NCBI GenBank assembly: GCA_042867185.1
Contig: JBHZQV010000004.1
Span: 62,001 to 126,000 of the forward strand
Direction of reading: 5' to 3'
Source: Xylophilus sp042867185
GTDB lineage: Bacteria > Pseudomonadota > Gammaproteobacteria > Burkholderiales > Burkholderiaceae_C
DNA: 64,000 bases
The notes under the pieces are model-generated. The model was not told where the DNA came from. It made no database searches and saw nothing but the letters and a program-made list of their open reading frames with translations. Within the stretch, counting starts at the first letter, position 1; each line of letters begins with the position of its first letter. Positions 1 to 8,384 of the stretch are shown in pieces. The translations under genes were made by a program, and so were the position numbers.

Positions 1-854
1 GGCGCGGTGTCGTCGCCCAGGAAGGGGACGCGCAGTTGCGGCATGTGCTTGCCGACCAGGCTCAGCGCGAACTGGCCCATCACCTCGAAGCCGGTCAGGC
101 CGGCGCCGAGCTGCCGATGGGCCAGGCCCAGCAGCGCCACCGCCTGCTCCAGCGAGGGCACCGCCGCCCAGGCGGTGAGCGATGCGGCGGGCTGCGGATA
201 GAGCTTGAGCGTGGCCGCGGTGATGATGCCCAGCGTGCCTTCGCTGCCGACGAACAGGTCGCGCAGGTCGTAGCCGGTGTTGTCCTTGCGCAGGCCGCTC
301 AGGCCGTCCCACACCTCGCCCTGGGCGGTGACCACCTCCAGCCCCAGGCACAGCTCGCGGGCGTTGCCGTAGCGCACCACCTGCGTGCCGCCGGCGTTGG
401 CCGCCAGATTGCCGCCGATGGTGCAGCTGCCTTCGGCCGCCAGGCTCAGCGGGAACAGCAGGCCGGCCTTGTCCGCCGTCTCCTGCAGGGTCTGCAGGAT
501 GCAACCCGCCTCGACGGTCATGGTGAGGTTGCCGGCGTCGATGCCGCGCACCGCGTTGAGCCGGGTCAGGCTCAGCAGCACCTCGGTGCCGCTGCGGTCG
601 GGGGTCGATCCGACCACCAGGCCGGTGTTGCCGCCCTGCGGCACGAGGGCGGTGCCGGCGGCGGCGCAGGCCTTCACCACCGCGGCCACCTCGGCGGTGC
701 TGCCGGGCCGTACCACGGCCAGCGCCTTGCCGTGGACGCGCTTACGCCAGTCCTGCTCCCAGGCGCTCAGGTCGCCCTCGGTCAGGACATGGGCGTCGCC
801 GACGATCTGGCGGAGCGCTTCGAGGAAAGGCGTGGAGGCGGTGGCGGTGGTCAT
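1..854 (-). CDS. FAD-binding oxidoreductase (D-2-hydroxyacid dehydrogenase type), C-terminus cut by window edge
   Basis: The frame opens with ATG at 854 and runs open for 284 codons to the left edge, so only the N-terminal FAD-binding part is present. Visible signatures are PQGGNTGL (residues 72-79), GGNLAANAGG (147-156) and GSEGTLGIIT (203-212), the pattern of the FAD_binding_4 (PCMH) fold in D-lactate, D-2-hydroxyglutarate and glycolate oxidase-like enzymes. The family oxidises D-2-hydroxy acids with FAD and passes electrons to a quinone or ETF-like acceptor. The FAD-oxidase C-terminal domain that would refine the substrate lies outside the window, so the substrate cannot be named. It shares its strand with the DUF2069 gene, which ends with its stop at 930. 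Confidence 0.85.
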   Translation of the reverse strand, partial: MTTATASTPFLEALRQIVGDAHVLTEGDLSAWEQDWRKRVHGKALAVVRPGSTAEVAAVVKACAAAGTALVPQGGNTGLVVGSTPDRSGTEVLLSLTRLNAVRGIDAGNLTMTVEAGCILQTLQETADKAGLLFPLSLAAEGSCTIGGNLAANAGGTQVVRYGNARELCLGLEVVTAQGEVWDGLSGLRKDNTGYDLRDLFVGSEGTLGIITAATLKLYPQPAASLTAWAAVPSLEQAVALLGLAHRQLGAGLTGFEVMGQFALSLVGKHMPQLRVPFLGDDTA

Positions 855-929
855 GGTGTCGTCGTCCGGAATGGGGTCAGTCGGGGGAGAACCGAATCGG
901 GGGGAGGGCGCCGCGCGCCGGGGCTAGGG

Positions 930-1370
930 CTAGGGTGCGGGTGCGGGTGCGGGCGCGGTGGGTACCGCGGCCCTGGCGCTGCGCAGCCGCAGCCGCACAT
1001 GCATCGCGCAGGCGGTGAACAGCACCAGGCAGAGCAGCACCTCGACCAGCGCCAGCCAGTGGCCGGGCGGCCGGTCGCTCCAGGCGCGCACCACCCCTTC
1101 GGTGAAATAGAGCCAGACCAGCAGGCTGACCCAGCGGTAGGTGTACATCCGGTGCTTGAGCAGCCCCACCAGCGGCAGGCAGAGCGGCAGCGCCTTCAGC
1201 GCGAGCCAGGAGCCGCCGGGCCGCACCGGCGCCAGCCACAGCTCCCAGGCCAGGGAGAGCACGATCAGCCCCAGCAGGCTGCCGGTCGCGAGCCAGCGGG
1301 TCAGGCGCACCGGGGCTTCGGCACGCACGGCGCCCACGGGAAGGGGGGGCGTGGCAAGGGGCGCGGACAT
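930..1370 (-). CDS. DUF2069 small inner-membrane protein
   Basis: A 146-residue protein with three to four hydrophobic segments (for example WLATGSLLGLIVLSLAWELW, and a later ALVEVLLCLVLFTA), fitting the DUF2069 family of small inner-membrane proteins of unknown function in beta- and gammaproteobacteria. I chose the ATG at 1370; an upstream in-frame ATG at 1382 is possible and would add four residues. The C terminus is an Ala-Pro repeat encoded by low-complexity GC-rich DNA. It is divergent from yihY with only about 22 bp between the starts, so the two promoters must overlap or lie inside the neighbouring genes. No catalytic residues are apparent, and function is unknown. Confidence 0.7.
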   Translation of the reverse strand: MSAPLATPPLPVGAVRAEAPVRLTRWLATGSLLGLIVLSLAWELWLAPVRPGGSWLALKALPLCLPLVGLLKHRMYTYRWVSLLVWLYFTEGVVRAWSDRPPGHWLALVEVLLCLVLFTACAMHVRLRLRSARAAVPTAPAPAPAP

Positions 1371-1392
1371 AGGCGATGGCATCATACCGGCC

Positions 1393-2661
1393 ATGTCGCG
1401 CGTGCCCCGGTCTCCATTCCCCTCCTGGCTGCCCGGCGCCTGGGAGCGGCGCTGGGGAGCGCGGCTGGAGCGCCTGCTGCTGGACCTGTCGCACTTCCCC
1501 TGGCGCATCACCGCGCTCACCCTGCGGGAGCGGTTCCGCGAGGACCAGCTGGCGCTCACCGCCAGCAGCCTCACCTTCACCACGATGCTGGCGCTGGTGC
1601 CCTTCTTCACCGTGGCGCTGGCCGTCTTCACCGCGTTCCCGATGTTCAGCCAGGTGCAGGAGCAACTGCAGCGCTGGCTGATCGTGAGCCTGGTGCCCGA
1701 CAGCATCGCCCGGCAGGTGCTCGGCTACCTGACCCAGTTCGCCAGCAAGGCGAGCCGGCTGGGCGGGGTGGGGCTGTCCTTTTTGCTGGTCACCGCGCTG
1801 GCGCTGATCCTGACGATCGACTACCGGCTCAACGCCATCTGGCGGGTGCGCCGGCCCCGGCCGCTGGGCCAGCGGGTGCTGATCTACTGGGCGGCCACCA
1901 CCCTCGGCCCGCTGGTGCTGGGGGTGAGCCTGTCGACCACCTCGTTCGTGATCACCGCTTCGCGCGGCGTGGTCGACGCGGTGCCGGGCGCGCTGCGGCT
2001 GCTGCTCGATTCGATGGAGTTCCTGCTGATGGCCGGCGGCATGGCGGCGCTCTACCACTACGTGCCCAACCAGCGGGTGAAGTGGGCGCACGCCTGGATC
2101 GGCGGGGTGTTCGTGGCCACCGGCATCGAGCTGGCCAAGCGGGTGCTGGGCCTGTACCTGGGCGCGGTGCCGACGTATTCGGTGCTCTACGGCGCCTTCG
2201 CCACGCTGCCGATCCTGCTGATCTGGATCTACGTGGCCTGGGTGATCGTGCTGCTGGGCGCGGTGATCACCGCCTACCTGCCGAGCCTGCTGGCGGGCGT
2301 GTCGCGCCGGGCCGCGTCGCACGGCTGGCAGTTCCAGCTGGCGATCGAGGTGCTGCAGCGGCTGCAGGCCGCGCAGCGCGCCGGGCTGCACGGCCGCACC
2401 ACGGTGCAGCTGGCGGCGGCCCTGGGGGTGGACACGCTGCAGCTGGAGCCGGTGCTGGAAACCCTGGCCGCGCTGGACTGGACGGGCCAGCTGCAGGAGC
2501 AGGGCGACGACACGCCGTCGCGCACCGTGCTGCTGGCCGACCCGGACCGCACGCCGCTGGCCCCGCTGGTCGAGCGGCTGCTGCTGCCCCAGGCCCGCAC
2601 GCTCGACGGTCTGTGGCAAAAAGGCCGCCTGTCGGCGCTGTACCTCGGCGACGTGCTATAG
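1393..2661 (+). CDS. YihY family inner membrane protein
   Basis: A 422-residue protein of the YihY/virulence factor BrkB family (once mis-called RNase BN). The family core with about six membrane spans covers roughly residues 40-300. The family-typical segments ALTASSLTFTTMLALVPFF (early) and YSVLYGAFATLPILLIWIY (late) are both present. The C-terminal 110 residues form a soluble extension common in betaproteobacterial members. Function is unresolved; the protein sits in the cytoplasmic membrane. The start is the ATG at 1393, just after a divergent DUF2069 start. The stop codon lies inside a short palindromic repeat (2654-2672), and the convergent hydrolase ends one base later. Confidence 0.88.
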   Translation: MSRVPRSPFPSWLPGAWERRWGARLERLLLDLSHFPWRITALTLRERFREDQLALTASSLTFTTMLALVPFFTVALAVFTAFPMFSQVQEQLQRWLIVSLVPDSIARQVLGYLTQFASKASRLGGVGLSFLLVTALALILTIDYRLNAIWRVRRPRPLGQRVLIYWAATTLGPLVLGVSLSTTSFVITASRGVVDAVPGALRLLLDSMEFLLMAGGMAALYHYVPNQRVKWAHAWIGGVFVATGIELAKRVLGLYLGAVPTYSVLYGAFATLPILLIWIYVAWVIVLLGAVITAYLPSLLAGVSRRAASHGWQFQLAIEVLQRLQAAQRAGLHGRTTVQLAAALGVDTLQLEPVLETLAALDWTGQLQEQGDDTPSRTVLLADPDRTPLAPLVERLLLPQARTLDGLWQKGRLSALYLGDVL

Positions 2662-2672
2662 ATTAAATAGCA
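2654..2672. repeat. Dispersed palindromic repeat, copy 1 (TGCTAT-N7-ATAGCA)
   Basis: The perfect inverted repeat TGCTAT/ATAGCA has a 7-nt AT-rich centre. It carries the stop codons of the two convergent genes yihY and the alpha/beta hydrolase. The same core recurs at 25821, 29426, 38316, 50146, 53214, 54185 and 59123. Confidence 0.6.
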
Positions 2673-3496
2673 TTCGCCACGAGCACCGGGGCTGCGGCCA
2701 GGAAGTTCCGCAGCGCGAACAGCACGCCGTCGGGCGCCTCCGCCATCAGCGCATGGCCGGCCTGCAGGCGCACCACCTGCCGGAGCCGGGCCGCCCGGAC
2801 CAGGCCGTCGGCCATGCGCGGCAGGGTCATCTGGTCCTGCTCGCCCAGCAAGAAGAGCACCGGGCAGGCCACCCGCTCCATCGCCGCCTCGCCGCCACGG
2901 TAGTCGTCGCAGGCCTTGAAGCCGGCGTGGAACACGTTGGCCCGCGGGTTGCTGCGCAGCACCCGCCGCATCAGCGCCCGCGATCCGCCGTAGAGCCAGG
3001 TGCCGGGCCCCAGGGTGGAGGGCGGCGGCGCCAGCATCGAGTGCGAGAAGGTGTTGACCATGTCGATCGCCTGCATCGGCGCGTCCTGCGAGGCCTGCAG
3101 CAGCGCGGGCGACACCGGCATCGGAAACGCGGTGCCGACCAGCGCCAGGTGCGAGACCCGCCCGGGCGCCCGGCCCGCGGCCTCCAGCGCGATCAGGGAG
3201 CCGAAGCTGTGGCCGACCAGCGCGGCCCGCTGCACGCCCAGCGCATCCAGCAGCGCCAGCACGAACTCGGCGCCGGCCTCGACCGTGGCCGGCGGCGCGC
3301 CGGCGCTGCGGCAGTGGCCGGGCAGATCGACCGCCAGCACGTTCCAGCCGTGGTGCGCCAGGTAGCGGGTCTGCAGGATCCAGACGCTGTGGTCGTTGAG
3401 CACCCCGTGGACGAAGACGGCGGTGGGTCGGGCGGCATCGAACGGCTTGCCGCCGGTGTAGCAGTAGGTGGGGTGGCCTTGAACGTCTACCAGCAT
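2663..3496 (-). CDS. alpha/beta-fold hydrolase
   Basis: A 277-residue alpha/beta hydrolase. The oxyanion region is FVHGVLNDH (residues 28-36), the nucleophile elbow is GHSFGS with Ser97, the likely acid is the Asp in LGEQDQM and the likely base is the His in LQAGHALM, giving a complete catalytic triad. No signal peptide is seen, so it is probably cytosolic. The fold covers esterases, lipases and C-C bond hydrolases, and the substrate cannot be read from sequence. Its start (3496) is two bases from the metY stop, so it is almost certainly co-transcribed downstream of metY. The C-terminal residues VANAI are encoded by the palindromic repeat at 2654-2672. Confidence 0.82.
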   Translation of the reverse strand: MLVDVQGHPTYCYTGGKPFDAARPTAVFVHGVLNDHSVWILQTRYLAHHGWNVLAVDLPGHCRSAGAPPATVEAGAEFVLALLDALGVQRAALVGHSFGSLIALEAAGRAPGRVSHLALVGTAFPMPVSPALLQASQDAPMQAIDMVNTFSHSMLAPPPSTLGPGTWLYGGSRALMRRVLRSNPRANVFHAGFKACDDYRGGEAAMERVACPVLFLLGEQDQMTLPRMADGLVRAARLRQVVRLQAGHALMAEAPDGVLFALRNFLAAAPVLVANAI

Positions 3497-3498
3497 GC

Positions 3499-4809
3499 TC
3501 AGGCCCCCGCTTTCTCGGCCGCCTTCAGCGCGCGCTTCAGGTCGTCGATCAGGTCGGCCGGGTCTTCCAGGCCGATCGACAGGCGTATGGTGCCCTGGGC
3601 GATGCCCGCGCCGGCCAGCGCCTCGTCGGTCATCCGGAAATGGGTGGTGCTGGCCGGGTGGATCACCAGGGAGCGGCAGTCGCCGACGTTGGCCAGGTGG
3701 CTGAAGACCCGCAGCGCCTCGATGAAGGTCTTGCCCTGTTCGCGGTTGCCCTTGATGTCGAAGCTGAAGACCGAGCCCGCGCCGCGCGCGCCGAAGCGCA
3801 GCAGCTTCTCGGCCAGCGCGTGGCTGGGATGCGATTCCAGCAGCGGATGGCCGACCCGCGCCACCAGCGGATGCGCCGCCAGGAATTCGACGATCTTCTG
3901 GGTGTTGGACATGTGCCGCTCCATCCGCAGCGGCAGCGTCTCGATGCCCTGCAGGATCAGCCAGGCGGTGTGCGGGCTCATGCAGGCGCCGAAGTCGCGC
4001 AGCCCTTCGCGCCGGGCGCGCAGCAGAAAGGCGCCGACGGTCGATTCCTCGCTGAAGGTCATGCCGTGGAAGCCGTCGTAGGCGGCGGTCAGCTCCGGGA
4101 ATTTGCCCGACGCCTCCCAGTCGAAGCTGCCGCCGTCCACCACGATGCCGCCGATCACCGTGCCGTGCCCCGAGAGGAACTTGGTGGCCGAGTGGTAGAC
4201 CAGGTCGGCTCCCAGGTCGAAGGGCTTGACCAGGTAGGGCGAGGTGAGGGTGGAGTCGACCAGCAGCGGCACGCCGGCCTCGTGGGCGATGGCGCTCACC
4301 GTCGGGATGTCGAGCACGTCCAGGCCCGGGTTGCCCACCGTCTCGCCGAAGAACAGCCTGGTGGTGGGCCGCACCGCCGCGCGCCAGCCGTCGATGTCGC
4401 CGGGCCTGACGAAGGTGGTGTCGATGCCGAAGCGCCGCATCGTGTAGTGCAGCAGGTTCTGCGAGCCGCCGTAGAGCGCGGTCGAGGCGACGATGTGGCT
4501 GCCCGCGCCCATCAGCGTGGCCACCGACAGGTGCAGCGCCGCCTGGCCGCTGGCGGTGGCGATCGCGCCGATGCCGCCTTCGAGCGCCGAGACCCGCTGC
4601 TCCAGCACCGCGTTGGTCGGGTTGCTGATCCGCGAATAGACGTGGCCGGCGCGCTCGAGGTTGAAGAGCGCGGCGGCGTGGTCGCTGGATTCGAAGACGA
4701 AGGAGGTGGTGAGGTGGATCGGCACGGCGCGCGCCCCGGTGACGGGGTCGGGCGATGCACCCGCATGCAGTGCGAGCGTGTCGAAGCCGGGATCGGAATA
4801 ACCGGGCAC
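3499..4809 (-). CDS. metY: O-acetylhomoserine aminocarboxypropyltransferase (homocysteine synthase)
   Basis: A 436-residue Cys/Met-metabolism PLP enzyme. The PLP-lysine motif SATKFLSGHG lies near residue 209, with the family segments YSRISNPTNAVLEQR and ALHAGASPDP. The large MetY size (about 430 residues) favours O-acetyl-L-homoserine sulfhydrylase, which makes homocysteine from O-acetylhomoserine and sulfide, over the smaller cystathionine enzymes. I chose a GTG start at 4809 because a good ribosome site (AGGAGA) lies 5 nt upstream and the protein then begins PGYSDPGFDTLALH as in the family; the longer open frame to 4950 lacks this support. It is divergent from the CBS-domain gene and followed closely by a hydrolase on the same strand. 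Confidence 0.9.
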   Translation of the reverse strand: MPGYSDPGFDTLALHAGASPDPVTGARAVPIHLTTSFVFESSDHAAALFNLERAGHVYSRISNPTNAVLEQRVSALEGGIGAIATASGQAALHLSVATLMGAGSHIVASTALYGGSQNLLHYTMRRFGIDTTFVRPGDIDGWRAAVRPTTRLFFGETVGNPGLDVLDIPTVSAIAHEAGVPLLVDSTLTSPYLVKPFDLGADLVYHSATKFLSGHGTVIGGIVVDGGSFDWEASGKFPELTAAYDGFHGMTFSEESTVGAFLLRARREGLRDFGACMSPHTAWLILQGIETLPLRMERHMSNTQKIVEFLAAHPLVARVGHPLLESHPSHALAEKLLRFGARGAGSVFSFDIKGNREQGKTFIEALRVFSHLANVGDCRSLVIHPASTTHFRMTDEALAGAGIAQGTIRLSIGLEDPADLIDDLKRALKAAEKAGA

Positions 4810-4912
4810 GTCTGTCTCCTGTTGTCGGGGCCCCTTGCAGGCGGCCTGTCGGGAATGGAATCCGGACGATTGTGGGCTATATTCAATCCGCGCCACCCCA
4901 CGGAGACATCCC

Positions 4913-5365
4913 ATGAAAGTCAGCGACATCCTGCGTGTCAAGGGCAACACCCTCTACACCGTCACGCCCGAGGAACCGCTGGCCGCGGCGGTCTCGATCA
5001 TGTCCGAGCGCGACATCGGCTCGCTGGTGGTCATGGAGCACGGCGACCTGATCGGCATGCTCACCTTCCGCGAGGTGATCCAGACGCTCGAGAAGAACGG
5101 CGGCGCCATCGGGACCACCTTGGTGCGCACCGCGATGGACGACCATCCGCTCACCTGCACCTCCGAGACCGAGCTCGACGAAGTGCGCCGCATGATGCTC
5201 GACCGCCATGCCCGCTACATGCCGGTCATGAACCAGCGGATGCTGATGGGCGTGATCAGCCTCTACGACGTCGCCAAGGCGGTGGTCGACAGCCAGAACT
5301 TCGAGAACAAGATGCTCAAGGCGTATATCCGCGACTGGCCCGAAGGTACCGAAGACAAGGACTGA
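4913..5365 (+). CDS. CBS-domain pair protein
   Basis: A 150-residue stand-alone protein with two CBS motifs (about residues 5-60 and 72-130). The first contains IGSLVVMEHGDLIGMLTFRE and the second ARYMPVMNQRMLMGVISLYD. Such Bateman modules bind adenosine nucleotides and usually sense energy state, but no effector domain is attached here. The length matches the common small CBS proteins of Comamonadaceae. The ATG at 4913 follows a GGAGA ribosome site. It is transcribed divergently from metY across about 100 bp. Which nucleotide it binds and what it regulates are not visible. Confidence 0.85.
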   Translation: MKVSDILRVKGNTLYTVTPEEPLAAAVSIMSERDIGSLVVMEHGDLIGMLTFREVIQTLEKNGGAIGTTLVRTAMDDHPLTCTSETELDEVRRMMLDRHARYMPVMNQRMLMGVISLYDVAKAVVDSQNFENKMLKAYIRDWPEGTEDKD

Positions 5366-5526
5366 GGCGCCCGGCGTCGCCGGCGCACGCGGCCGGGGGT
5401 TCCGGAGCATGCAGCCGCGGCCGTCCGCTGCTACATTCCGCGCGTTCGTGACCGCGTGCGCGGGTATGGCTCTTGCTGGTGCGATGGCAGCCCGGCATTT
5501 GGCCCTTCTTTCCCCAAAGGACTCTC

Positions 5527-7143
5527 TTGAATTTCCTCGAAAACATGCCGGTCGCCCGCAAGGTATGGGGCGCGATCCTGTTGCTGCTGGTCGCCATGCT
5601 CGGCATCGCGGCCGCTACCTACTGGCGCTCGGACGTCGGCCATGCGCAGGCCGCCGAGCTCACCGAACGCCAGCACGAACTCACCTCCAGCGGGGTCCAG
5701 TGGCACGGCATGGCCGAGACCAGCATCGCCAAGACGATGGCCGGCGCGCTCAGCGCCGACCCTTCCGTCGCCGACCTGTTCAAGGACGAGCAGACCCGCT
5801 CGGCCGCCGCCATCGTCAAGCTGCGGCAGGACCTGGCCGCCGCCGAGGATTCCGACGCGGCCAAGGCGCAGCTCGCCGCCATCGGCGCCCTGACCGAGGT
5901 GCTGCGCACCAAGACCGCGGTGCTGATGGAGGCGCAGGAGAGCGGCGACGGCGCGGTGGTGAGTGCCAAGCTGCAGAGCGAATACCAGCCGGCCACCAAG
6001 GCCTACCTGGCCGGCATCCAGCGCTACATCGCCCTGCGCGGCGAGCGGACCGACGAGGTGGCCGCCCAGGCCGCCGCCACCGGCCGCCGCCTGGCGCTGC
6101 TGGGCGGGGCCGGGGGCCTGGTCGTGATCGTGCTCGGCATGGGTGTGGCGGCTTTGCTGGTGCGCTCGATCCGCGACCCGCTGGCCCGTTCGCTGCAGCT
6201 GGCCCAGGCCATCGCCGGCGGCGACCTGACGCAGAAGGCCACCACCGTGCGCCGCGACGAATTCGGCGAGCTGCAGCGCTCGCTGGTGCAGATGAACGCC
6301 TTCCTGGCCCAGGTGGTGGGCGGGGTGCGCGGCGCCACCGACAGCGTGGCGACGGCGTCGCAGGAAATCGCTTCGGGCAACCAGGACCTGAGCATCCGCA
6401 CCGAGCAGACCGCCAGCAGCCTGGAGGAAACCGCCGCGTCGATGGAGCACCTGACCGGCACCGTGGCGCAGAACGCCCAGGCCGCGCGCCAGGCCCAGGG
6501 CCTGGCGGGCTCCGCCTCCGAGGCGGCCGAGCGCGGCGGCAAGGTGATGAAGGACGTGGTCGACACGATGCAGGCGATCACCGAATCGTCCCGCAAGGTG
6601 CACGACATCATCGGCGTGATCGACGGCATCGCGTTCCAGACCAACATCCTGGCGCTGAACGCGGCGGTGGAAGCCGCCCGCGCCGGCGAGCAGGGCCGCG
6701 GCTTCGCGGTGGTGGCATCCGAAGTGCGCAGCCTGGCGCAGCGCAGCGCCACGGCGGCCAAGGAGATCAAGGGCCTGCTGGGCGTCTCCGGCAGCAAGGT
6801 CGAGACGGGTGCCTCGCTGGTGCAGGCCGCCGGCGGCACCATGGGCGAGATCGTGCAGGCGATCTCGCGGGTCAGCCACATCATGGACGAGATCGTCAGC
6901 GCCACCGCGTCGCAGGCCTCGGGCATCGGCGAGGTCAACCAGGCGGTGGCCCACCTCGACGGCATGACCCAGCAGAACGCCGCCCTGGTGGAGCAGGCCA
7001 CCGCCGCCGCCCAGGCGCTGCGCGACCAGGCCGCCCACATGGCGCAGATGGTCGGCGTGTTCCAGCTCGACACCGTGGCCGCCGCGGCCCGGCTGCAGCC
7101 GGCGCTGGACCTGCGGGCCGCGCCGCGGCTGGCGGCGGGCTGA
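5527..7143 (+). CDS. methyl-accepting chemotaxis protein
   Basis: A 538-residue chemoreceptor. The first membrane span is at about residues 10-30 (VWGAILLLLVAMLGIAAATY), followed by a roughly 140-residue helical periplasmic sensor (four-helix-bundle type). The second span contains GGLVVIVLGMGVAALLV. A HAMP domain follows, then a long cytoplasmic coiled coil. The signalling hairpin tip IAFQTNILALNAAVEAARAG lies near residue 370, where CheA and CheW bind. There is no C-terminal CheR/CheB tethering pentapeptide. I chose TTG at 5527 because an AAGGA site sits 5 nt upstream and the protein then starts NFLENMPVARK as in relatives; the longer frame from 5473 has no ribosome site. The ligand is unknown. 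Confidence 0.9.
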   Translation: MNFLENMPVARKVWGAILLLLVAMLGIAAATYWRSDVGHAQAAELTERQHELTSSGVQWHGMAETSIAKTMAGALSADPSVADLFKDEQTRSAAAIVKLRQDLAAAEDSDAAKAQLAAIGALTEVLRTKTAVLMEAQESGDGAVVSAKLQSEYQPATKAYLAGIQRYIALRGERTDEVAAQAAATGRRLALLGGAGGLVVIVLGMGVAALLVRSIRDPLARSLQLAQAIAGGDLTQKATTVRRDEFGELQRSLVQMNAFLAQVVGGVRGATDSVATASQEIASGNQDLSIRTEQTASSLEETAASMEHLTGTVAQNAQAARQAQGLAGSASEAAERGGKVMKDVVDTMQAITESSRKVHDIIGVIDGIAFQTNILALNAAVEAARAGEQGRGFAVVASEVRSLAQRSATAAKEIKGLLGVSGSKVETGASLVQAAGGTMGEIVQAISRVSHIMDEIVSATASQASGIGEVNQAVAHLDGMTQQNAALVEQATAAAQALRDQAAHMAQMVGVFQLDTVAAAARLQPALDLRAAPRLAAG

Positions 7144-7213
7144 ATCCACCACGCGCGGCCCGGCCCGGGCGCAGGGGCGGGCGGGTCGGGCCCGTCGGGG
7201 ATAATCGCCGCCC

Positions 7214-8311
7214 ATGAGCGGCAACACATTCGGTACTCTTTTCGCGGTCACCAACTTCGGTGAATCGCACGGCCCGGCCATCGGCTGCGTGATCGACGGT
7301 TGCCCGCCCGGCATGGTGCTGTCGGAGGCGGACATCCAGCCCGACCTCGACCTGCGCCGCCCCGGCACCAGCCGGCACGTCACCCAGCGCAACGAGCCCG
7401 ACGCGGTCGAGATCCTCTCGGGCGTCTACGAGGGCAAGACCACCGGCACCCCGATCGCGTTGCTGATCCGCAACGCCGACCAGCGCAGCAAGGACTACTC
7501 GGCCATCGCCCAGAGCTTCCGGCCGGGCCATGCCGACTACACCTACTGGCACAAGTACGGCATCCGCGACCCGCGCGGCGGCGGCCGGTCGTCGGCGCGG
7601 CTGACGGCACCCACCGTGGCCGCCGGCGCCGTCGCCAAGAAGTGGTTGAAGGAAAAATACGGCGTGGTGGTGCGCGGCCACATGACCCAGGTCGGCGAGC
7701 TGCCGATCGCCTTCGAGGACTGGCGCCACGTGCGCGAGAACCCGTTCTTCGCGCCGGTGGCCGACGTGTCGGCGCTGGAGGCCTACATGGACGCGCTGCG
7801 CAAGGCCGGCGACTCCTGCGGCGCCCGGCTGCGGGTCACGGCGCAGAACGTGCCGGTGGGCCTGGGCGAGCCGCTCTACGACAAGCTCGATGCCGACATC
7901 GCCTTCGCGATGATGGGCCTCAACGCGGTCAAGGGCGTCGAGATCGGCGCCGGCTTCGCCAGCGTGGCGCAGCGCGGCACGGTGCACGGCGACTCGATCA
8001 CGCCGCAGGGCTTCGAGACCAACAACGCCGGCGGCATCCTGGGCGGCATCAGCAGCGGGCAGGACATCGAGGTCTCGATCGCGATCAAGCCCACCAGCTC
8101 GATCATCAGCCCGCGCGCCTCGATCGACGTGGACGGCCAGCCGGTCGAGGTGGTCACCAAGGGCCGGCACGACCCCTGCGTCGGCATCCGGGCCACCCCC
8201 ATCGCCGAAGCGCTGCTGGCGCTGGTGCTGATCGACCATGCGCTGCGCCACCGGGCGCAGTGCGGCGACGTGGCACCCATCGCCCCCACCCTGAAGGCAT
8301 CCTTTTTATAG
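7214..8311 (+). CDS. aroC: chorismate synthase
   Basis: A 365-residue chorismate synthase, the last step of the shikimate pathway: 5-enolpyruvylshikimate-3-phosphate to chorismate, using reduced FMN. Family signatures are GESHGPAIGCVIDGCPPG near the N terminus, IRNADQRSKDY, FRPGHADYTY and GGGRSSARLTAP in the middle, and IKPTSSI near the C terminus. Length and start (ATG 7214) are normal. It follows the chemoreceptor by about 70 bp on the same strand. The 3' end abuts a nested hairpin that fills the gap to the convergent type III chaperone gene. It is the last core gene before the accessory block. Confidence 0.97.
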   Translation: MSGNTFGTLFAVTNFGESHGPAIGCVIDGCPPGMVLSEADIQPDLDLRRPGTSRHVTQRNEPDAVEILSGVYEGKTTGTPIALLIRNADQRSKDYSAIAQSFRPGHADYTYWHKYGIRDPRGGGRSSARLTAPTVAAGAVAKKWLKEKYGVVVRGHMTQVGELPIAFEDWRHVRENPFFAPVADVSALEAYMDALRKAGDSCGARLRVTAQNVPVGLGEPLYDKLDADIAFAMMGLNAVKGVEIGAGFASVAQRGTVHGDSITPQGFETNNAGGILGGISSGQDIEVSIAIKPTSSIISPRASIDVDGQPVEVVTKGRHDPCVGIRATPIAEALLALVLIDHALRHRAQCGDVAPIAPTLKASFL

Positions 8312-8384
8312 CGTCCGCGGACACGGAGGGCGCGGGGCGCTGCCGAGCGGCGGCAGCGCCTGCGCGCCGACCGTGTGCGGACGC
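8311..8384. terminator. Nested hairpin filling the aroC / chaperone gap, probable bidirectional terminator
   Basis: The outer arms GCGTCCGC (8311-8318) and GCGGACGC (8377-8384) are exact inverted copies, extended by ACACGG and CCGTGT after a 2-nt bulge. Inside them GGCGCTGCC (8336-8344) pairs with GGCAGCGCC (8352-8360). The structure exactly spans the gap between two convergent genes. There is no clear U tract, so intrinsic termination is inferred only from the structure and position. Confidence 0.5.

Noticed and set aside
36..2666. An 876-codon open frame on the + strand across the FAD oxidase, DUF2069 and yihY genes
   Set aside because: It is an antisense or shifted shadow produced by high G+C; the translation is Arg/Gly/Ala-rich with no family features, while recognisable proteins occupy the other frames.
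4810..4912. SAM or SAH riboswitch upstream of metY
   Set aside because: The divergent gap is only about 100 bp and no aptamer-like stems were recognised.
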